This document shows positions 7,510 to 11,288 of a stretch of 11,288 nucleotides of DNA, piece by piece. This DNA is from Geminicoccaceae bacterium. GTDB taxonomy: Bacteria > Pseudomonadota > Alphaproteobacteria > Geminicoccales > Geminicoccaceae. The notes below the pieces were generated by a model. That model was given only the letters and a program-made list of their open reading frames with translations, did no database searches and had not been told where the DNA came from. A program made the translations under genes and the position numbers. The stretch lies in contig JAGREZ010000612.1 of NCBI GenBank assembly GCA_020446285.1, positions 1-11,288 of the forward strand, read 5' to 3'. The first letter of the stretch is position 1; each line of letters starts with the position of its first letter.

Positions 7510-8282
7510 TGTTGATGCGTAAGGCTGAGCAGGCGGCGGAGTTGCTGGTGCGCACACGCGGCGAAGACCGGACCCTTGACGACCTGCCCGCCGGACTGGC
7601 GCCAGCGACTCTAGCCGAGGCCTATGCCGTACAGGACGCGGTGCTGAGGCTGATCGGCCCGCCTGGGGGCTGGAAGGTCGCTGGCAAGCTTGGTGGCGAG
7701 CCTCGATGCTCTATCCTTCCGGCTGCAGATTTCCATGCCTCGGGCACCCTGTTCGACATACCAAGCCAGGGGTTTGATGTCGAAGTGGAGATAGCCTTTG
7801 TGTTCGCTCACACTGTCCCTGACCGGCTAGGACTCGCGAACGAAGACGACATTCTTGCGGCCATCGGGTCCGCGCATCTGGCGCTAGAACTTTGCGCTTC
7901 CCGATTTGCCGACCGCAGATCGCTTCCTGATCTAACCCCGGTCGCCGACCTGCAGGGCAACGCGGCGGTGGTGCTCGGTGCGGCTGTCGAGGGCTGGCGG
8001 GCGCTGGTGTTCGAGAACCTACCCCTGCAATTGAAGTTCGCGGATAAGGTGCTGGACCTTTCACCTCGGAACACCGGCCTGCCTGAATTGCTGAAGACGC
8101 TCTGTTGGCTGGCGAACCATGCCCGGGAACGCGGCGTGCCGCTACGAGCCGAAGATACGATCATAACGGGCGCACGGCTGGGTCCGGTCAACCTCGGGTC
8201 AGCGACCGAAATTGCGGCGTCCTGTTCCGGCCTCCCCGAGGTTCGGGCGTTCTTCCGCCATAATCCCCCGACAGGAGAATAA
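7506..8282 (+). CDS. 2-keto-4-pentenoate hydratase-like enzyme (MhpD/HpcG family, FAH fold)
   Basis: This 258-residue cytoplasmic enzyme belongs to the hydratase/decarboxylase branch of the fumarylacetoacetate hydrolase fold. Such enzymes use a divalent metal to add water to a 2-oxo-4-enoate, giving a 4-hydroxy-2-oxo acid for an aldolase. Metal ligands are visible as Glu93-x-Glu95 (FDVEVEIAFVF) and Glu128 (HLALELCASRF), and GWK at 55-57 matches the conserved lysine region. Other family marks are LAEAYAVQDAV near 36-46, GNAAVVLGAAV in the middle, and LANHARERGVPLRAEDTIITGA at the end. Length is normal. ATG 7506 overlaps the ATPase stop, with GGAG at 7494-7497 eight bases upstream; ATG 7509 is an alternative. 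The exact substrate is unknown: HpcG-like, MhpD-like and sugar-acid-like roles are all possible. The next gene could cleave its product. Confidence 0.88.
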   Translation: MMLMRKAEQAAELLVRTRGEDRTLDDLPAGLAPATLAEAYAVQDAVLRLIGPPGGWKVAGKLGGEPRCSILPAADFHASGTLFDIPSQGFDVEVEIAFVFAHTVPDRLGLANEDDILAAIGSAHLALELCASRFADRRSLPDLTPVADLQGNAAVVLGAAVEGWRALVFENLPLQLKFADKVLDLSPRNTGLPELLKTLCWLANHARERGVPLRAEDTIITGARLGPVNLGSATEIAASCSGLPEVRAFFRHNPPTGE

Positions 8283-8283
8283 G

Positions 8284-8955
8284 ATGTACGGCTTCCAGGT
8301 TCACACACGGCAAAGACAGGCTCGGCAGGAGTTGGTCGAGAGATTCCGCAACATTCCCGTGGCAAACATCAGCGATGTCATGTCTCGCATGACAGCAGGT
8401 GGAGCCCGGCTGCGCCCGATGCATGACGGGACGCCGCTGGCTGGCGTTGCGGTCACAGTCAAATCCCGGCCGGGCGACAACCTGATGATCCATCACGCCA
8501 TCGACATGGCTGGGCCGGGCGACGTCATCGTGGTCGACGCCGGTGGCGATGTCACCAATTCCCTGATCGGCGAAATCATGGTGGCCTACGCGGAAACCCG
8601 CGGAATTAGCGGATTTGTGCTCGACGGGGCGATCCGTGACGCGGCGGTCATCCGCGCCGGCCGACTGCCGGTTTTTGCCGCGGGCGTGACTCATCGAGGC
8701 CCCTATAAGGATGGGCCAGGCGAGATCAACTGCAAGATCTCAATCGACGGTATGGTTGTCGAGCCGGGAGACATCATTGTCGGCGATGATGATGGCGTTC
8801 TTTGTATTCCATTGGATGGTGCGGAGGCCATCTGTCAGGACGCCGAGGCGAAGTCTGCTCAGGAAGACACTACACGTCAGGCCATCACGGACGGGCGCCT
8901 GAACCGGGAGTGGGTGATAAACACGCTGCGCGCCCGGGGCTGCACCTTTCCGTAG
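8284..8955 (+). CDS. RraA-family protein, probable 4-hydroxy-2-oxo acid aldolase
   Basis: This 223-residue protein belongs to the RraA/dimethylmenaquinone-methyltransferase-like family. Members with catalytic residues are class II aldolases (4-hydroxy-4-methyl-2-oxoglutarate/4-carboxy-4-hydroxy-2-oxoadipate aldolase) that release pyruvate; E. coli RraA itself only inhibits RNase E. The aldolase signature is present: IGEIMVAYA with Gly96-Glu97, and VLDGAIRDAA with Arg118-Asp119, corresponding to the Arg-Asp pair of the Pseudomonas enzyme. The N-terminal part NISDVMSRM and the loop PLAGVAVTV are typical, as is the C-terminal PGDIIVGDDDGVLCIP. This favours an enzyme over an RNase inhibitor. I chose ATG 8284 because AGGAG at 8273-8277 lies six bases upstream and family homology begins there; the frame is open further upstream but overlaps the hydratase. 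It is probably the last gene of the operon, with a hairpin following at 8985-9004. Confidence 0.88.
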   Translation: MYGFQVHTRQRQARQELVERFRNIPVANISDVMSRMTAGGARLRPMHDGTPLAGVAVTVKSRPGDNLMIHHAIDMAGPGDVIVVDAGGDVTNSLIGEIMVAYAETRGISGFVLDGAIRDAAVIRAGRLPVFAAGVTHRGPYKDGPGEINCKISIDGMVVEPGDIIVGDDDGVLCIPLDGAEAICQDAEAKSAQEDTTRQAITDGRLNREWVINTLRARGCTFP

Positions 8956-8984
8956 AAAAGCCGCCCTCTCAGGTGATCTGATCC

Positions 8985-9004
8985 CTCTCGCATACTGGCG
9001 AGAG
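8985..9004. terminator. Hairpin between two convergent genes, possible terminator
   Basis: CTCTCGC at 8985-8991 pairs perfectly with GCGAGAG at 8998-9004 around the six-base loop ATACTG. It sits 30 bases after the stop of the RraA-family gene and about 100 bases beyond the end of the leftward LysR gene, the expected place for termination of the operon. No T run follows directly on either strand, so termination may be weak or rho-assisted. Confidence 0.45.
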
Positions 9005-9036
9005 AGGACGACCGAGATCAATTTGTTTTCAAACCA

Positions 9037-9109
9037 TTGATTAAAGTTCAGCGGTGGCATCGCTATAGATATGGAAATTATAAACAAATATTTGGTTAAA
9101 TTTAATCAA
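9037..9109. repeat. AT-rich stretch with a 9-bp inverted repeat
   Basis: TTGATTAAA at 9037-9045 is exactly the reverse complement of TTTAATCAA at 9101-9109, with 55 bases between them. The palindrome CAAATATTTG lies inside. The whole stretch is clearly more AT-rich than the flanking genes. The right arm covers the stop codon of the leftward LysR gene. It could be part of that gene's terminator region or a scar of an insertion. Given the base composition, part of the pairing may be chance. Confidence 0.3.
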
Positions 9110-10037
9110 AGGTTGCTCCAGTTGAATCGATTTTCTCCCACACGCCGTCCTCGATAAGTTGCGTGGCAACTGTCTTGATGGTTTCGCTTACTCGAGACAT
9201 GGCGATTGGATTGACGGCAGCGTCGGAGCGGTGAAGGATTAATCTTCGATACAAGGTTGGGTTCACAATCCGGGTTGAACATAGACCATCGGAAAAGTCC
9301 TTCTCAGTGAATGAGCGTCCCATGATCGTGTGCCCGTAGCCATCCAAAATGGCAGCAAGAGTCATGAATGTTCCGTCGATCTCGAGTACGACATTTGCTT
9401 CGACGCCCAACCGCGATGCTGCGCCATCGACAATAGAGCGCATGATGTGGTGACGCGGTGTGGAGAGGATGAGTGGCAGTTTCAGCGCGTCGGCAAGCGA
9501 GATTTCTGCGCAACCGGGTGCATTCTCGCGATTACTGATCAGGCAAAGCGCCTCGTCGGCAAGTGGTTCTGCCGATGAGGAACCGACACTGGACATGCTG
9601 ATGGCCAGGTCGATCCGGTTTTCGCGCAGTCCGTGAGCCAGGGATTGGGTAGTGCCTTCCTGGAGATGAACCTTCACTTTCGGCAGGTCGGTCGTTGCTA
9701 CCTTGAGCAATGGCGACAAGAAAACACCGGTAAGTGTACTCGCAATTCCTATGACGACTTCTCCGGTAGGGACATCGGCTTGTTCTAGAAGTTTAGCTTC
9801 GGTCTCCTTGACGGCCCGAATGATCCGTTGCGCCTCTGCCTGAAGCATGGCTCCGGCTTCAGTCACGACGACCCCGCGGGCATGTCGCTCGACCAGTTTC
9901 ACTCCAAACGCCGTTTCGATTTGCGTCAGATGATAGCTGAGCGCCGGCTGCGCGATACCTAGCTCCCGGGCGGCCCGGGTTAGGGACCGTTCTCTGGCTA
10001 TTGTCAGAAAATATTGAAGCCGCCGAAGGTCCAGCAT
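9102..10037 (-). CDS. LysR-type transcriptional regulator, NAC-like (module 2)
   Basis: This 311-residue regulator has the same layout as the one at 1334-2239. The winged HTH starts MLDLRRLQYFLTIARERSLT and continues AARELG then AQPALSYHLTQIETAFGV, with VVVTEAGAMLQAEAQRI at the linker start. The effector domain runs from about 92 to 300 and contains GEVVIGIASTLTG and the usual LAISM strand. I chose ATG 10037-10035 because it begins the conserved domain and AGGA lies five bases upstream. The frame stays open upstream to 10199, but those 54 residues are unrelated to the family. It reads away from the HpcH/HpaI aldolase gene, so it probably regulates that gene, perhaps in response to a pathway intermediate. 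Base composition is visibly lower in GC than in the module 1 genes, which suggests a separate origin. The divergent region 10038-10142 is AT-rich; I found no clear operator there. Confidence 0.94.
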   Translation of the reverse strand: MLDLRRLQYFLTIARERSLTRAARELGIAQPALSYHLTQIETAFGVKLVERHARGVVVTEAGAMLQAEAQRIIRAVKETEAKLLEQADVPTGEVVIGIASTLTGVFLSPLLKVATTDLPKVKVHLQEGTTQSLAHGLRENRIDLAISMSSVGSSSAEPLADEALCLISNRENAPGCAEISLADALKLPLILSTPRHHIMRSIVDGAASRLGVEANVVLEIDGTFMTLAAILDGYGHTIMGRSFTEKDFSDGLCSTRIVNPTLYRRLILHRSDAAVNPIAMSRVSETIKTVATQLIEDGVWEKIDSTGATFD

Positions 10038-10142
10038 GTTTTTCCTATCAATTGGTTTTATGGAAAGGATTAGTATTGTGTATTTGTTATATTGATCGGG
10101 CTGTGATTGGAAAAGGGGTAATAACCGGTCTGGGAGGTATCG

Positions 10143-10307
10143 ATGACTCTGGGCTTCGAGACAGTCTCGTGGGACTTCGCTGCCGCCAGGTGTGACCATT
10201 CTTGGGGTCTCGGGTATGACGGCAAGAGCGCCTGTACACAGTCACGTTACGTCGCCTGCGGGACTCCGTTCCAAATCCAATCGGGCAAGACAAGGTCAAA
10301 CACATGA
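10143..10307 (+). CDS. Possible 54-residue leader or small protein upstream of the aldolase
   Basis: The frame runs from ATG 10143 to a TGA at 10305-10307 that overlaps the aldolase start codon in ATGA. A strong ribosome binding site, GGGAGG at 10132-10137, lies five bases before the ATG. The peptide starts MTLGFETVSWDFAAARCDHS and contains three cysteines (18, 32, 40) and three tryptophan or tyrosine clusters, but no signal peptide, membrane helix or family motif I recognise. The ribosome binding site and the coupling overlap argue for real translation. Lack of any known homology and the modest codon bias argue for caution. It may be a leader peptide that couples translation to the aldolase, a small unknown protein, or chance. 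Confidence 0.4.
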   Translation: MTLGFETVSWDFAAARCDHSWGLGYDGKSACTQSRYVACGTPFQIQSGKTRSNT

Positions 10308-11005
10308 GTGGAACCCGCCTGCGCGCCCGGCTTGAAGCCGGCGAAGTGATAAAAATGATTAACCCCCACGATTCCTCCTACAGTCTCGCCGCCCGCTTGA
10401 TCGGCCACGGCGCTGATGCGGTGTTTGTGGATTGCGAGCACGGGTCTTGGGGCTTCGAGGATGTCCGCATGACGCAGGCGGCTGTGCGCGCGGCAGGTGG
10501 CGATGCCATCGTCCGTCCGCGGAGCCATGACCGTTCGTTGATCATCCGCTACATCAACTGCGGTGCCGACGGGGTCATGGTGCCCATGGTCGATGATGCC
10601 GACGAAGCGCGGGCCATCGTCGACGCGGTGCAATATGCGAGTTCACATGACAAGCGGTCAACCCTTGTGATCTGCATGATCGAGAATGTCGACACCGCCC
10701 GGAACAAGCTTGATGCAATGTTGGACGTTGAGGGGGTCGACGTCTTCTTTCTCGGCCCCTCGGACCTCACGAAGTCCATGGGGTTGGCGCCGCCGAGCGG
10801 CAATGAGGATTGGAACTCCGGCGTCAAGGAGGTCATTACCGAGACCATCGGCCGGATTACGGCGCGCGGCAAGATCGCCGGCACCCTGGTGCGCGAAGAC
10901 AACGCCCGGCACTACAACAAGGCTGGCGCACAGTTCCTGTACCTGCACGCGGATCCGATGTTACGGGCGGGATTTGCCAGCTTCGATCGCGCCCTTTCCA
11001 GTTGA
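10304..11005 (+). CDS. HpcH/HpaI-family aldolase (2-oxo-4-hydroxy acid aldolase)
   Basis: This 233-residue enzyme is a class II, metal-dependent pyruvate aldolase of the HpcH/HpaI family. Relatives cleave 4-hydroxy-2-oxoheptanedioate, 2-keto-3-deoxy-rhamnonate or 5-keto-4-deoxyglucarate into pyruvate and an aldehyde. Visible marks are the catalytic strand VDCEHGSW with Asp43, Glu45 and His46; Arg71 in IVRPRSHD; the strand GADGVMVPMVDDADEAR; the metal ligand Glu127 in CMIENVD; and GVDVFFLGPSDLTKSMG with Asp154. All active-site positions I can place are kept. Length is slightly below the usual 250-260. ATG 10304 has AAGG at 10292-10295 and overlaps the preceding small frame. It lies in a second transcription unit, divergent from a LysR gene and followed by hairpins and a second binding-protein gene. 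Substrate is unknown. Confidence 0.92.
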   Translation: MSGTRLRARLEAGEVIKMINPHDSSYSLAARLIGHGADAVFVDCEHGSWGFEDVRMTQAAVRAAGGDAIVRPRSHDRSLIIRYINCGADGVMVPMVDDADEARAIVDAVQYASSHDKRSTLVICMIENVDTARNKLDAMLDVEGVDVFFLGPSDLTKSMGLAPPSGNEDWNSGVKEVITETIGRITARGKIAGTLVREDNARHYNKAGAQFLYLHADPMLRAGFASFDRALSS

Positions 11006-11014
11006 GGAGGCGGG

Positions 11015-11054
11015 CGAGCCTGGCTCGAACGGCCTGGCTAAGGGAAGCCAGGTT
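11015..11054 (+). other. Two overlapping-choice hairpins between aldolase and second binding protein
   Basis: CGAGCC at 11015-11020 and GGCTCG at 11022-11027 form a 13-base palindrome around one T. CCTGGCT at 11033-11039 pairs with AGCCAGG at 11046-11052 around AAGGGA, extended by two G-U pairs to 11031-11054. CCTGGCT also occurs at 11019-11025, so AGCCAGG could pair with either copy and the two structures exclude each other. No T run follows. The element may control how much transcription or translation passes from the aldolase to the binding protein. Confidence 0.5.
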
Positions 11055-11097
11055 GCCAGATTCGATCCCGCATATCTGAATATAGAGGGAGGAAGAC

Positions 11098-11288
11098 ATG
11101 AACAGACGAGAGTTGATGGCATCGGTCACCGGCATGGCCGGTTTGGCGACCATGGGCACGGCGTTTTCGCGGACGGCCATGGCGCAGGACATTGATGCAC
11201 TAATCGAGGCATCGAAAGCCGAAGGCCGCATGACGATCTATTCAAACTGGGGCGAGGAATTCTGGTAACCGGTGCAAAAGACCGGGCG
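11098..11288 (+). pseudogene. Second periplasmic substrate-binding protein, 5' part, interrupted by TAA
   Basis: The gene begins at ATG 11098 behind a strong ribosome binding site (GAGGGAGGA at 11085-11093) and runs past the right edge. The start MNRRELMASVTGMAG carries a twin-arginine-like motif, then a hydrophobic stretch and AMAQD, so a signal peptide of about 30 residues is expected. The mature part, DALIEASKAEGRMTIYSNWG then EEFW, matches the opening of ABC binding proteins of the iron/polyamine/2-aminoethylphosphonate-like superfamily. At codon 57 (11266-11268) there is a TAA. The same frame then continues PVQKTG, as relatives do (EEFW, any residue, PV). A CAA or AAA codon turned to TAA by one base change would explain this. 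The frame is therefore broken at residue 56, unless the base is a sequencing error. Only about 190 bases of the gene are visible, so other damage cannot be judged. Confidence 0.65.

Noticed and set aside
8212..8283. Longer start for the RraA-family gene at 8212
   Set aside because: It would overlap the hydratase by about 70 bases; ATG 8284 has a well-spaced AGGAG and fits the family N-terminus.
10038..10199. N-terminal extension of the module 2 LysR regulator to 10199
   Set aside because: The 54 extra residues do not resemble LysR proteins, would cover the divergent promoter region, and an ATG with a ribosome binding site exists at 10037.
10200..10225. GGGGTC-like stretch considered as a Tn3-type transposon end
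   Set aside because: Only six to seven bases match, and no matching inverted partner or target duplication was found near the resolvase or elsewhere in the window.

Overview
The window looks like an accessory region of an alphaproteobacterium, probably of the Hyphomicrobiales (Rhizobium, Mesorhizobium or Ochrobactrum type). This rests on the GC-rich coding sequence, the long tightly overlapped transport and catabolism operon, the NAC-like LysR regulators and the style of the proteins. It is an inference from sequence style, not a database match. All genes of more than 100 codons fall into recognisable families except one protein of unknown function.

Left edge (1-1167): a small serine recombinase of the resolvase/invertase type is translationally coupled to an unrecognised protein of about 151 residues. 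A cluster of TGAACAG repeats, including a perfect 13-bp inverted repeat, lies in front of it and overlaps its start codon. This is a plausible recombination site (res) and/or autoregulatory operator. The pair suggests a plasmid, transposon or island backbone next to the metabolic genes.

Module 1 (1334-8955): a LysR-type regulator reads leftward from a shared 196-bp intergenic region. From that region, six genes read rightward as one probable operon: a family 5 (oligopeptide/opine type) periplasmic binding protein, two Dpp-like permeases, one ATPase polypeptide carrying both nucleotide-binding domains, a 2-keto-4-pentenoate hydratase-like enzyme and an RraA-family protein with the aldolase residues. 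Four-base or near-zero overlaps join the last five genes. An 11-bp hairpin separates the binding protein from the permeases. The simplest reading is uptake of a small organic acid, conjugate or peptide-like compound, followed by hydration and retro-aldol cleavage of a 2-oxo acid to a central metabolite such as pyruvate.

Module 2 (9102-11288, continuing past the right edge): a second, similar LysR-type regulator reads leftward. Across a divergent region lie a possible 54-residue leader ORF with a strong ribosome binding site, an HpcH/HpaI-type aldolase, and the start of a second periplasmic binding protein of the iron/polyamine/spermidine-like superfamily with a twin-arginine-like signal. The last reading frame is interrupted by an in-frame TAA at 11266-11268, after which coding-like sequence resumes in the same frame. 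It is either a recent nonsense mutation or a sequencing error.

Together the two modules put two unrelated pyruvate-type retro-aldolases (RraA and HpcH/HpaI), one hydratase and two uptake systems under two related LysR regulators. This suggests a two-part catabolic island for an unknown compound. No tRNA, rRNA, CRISPR array or complete insertion sequence was seen, and no gene-free stretch exceeds about 270 bases.
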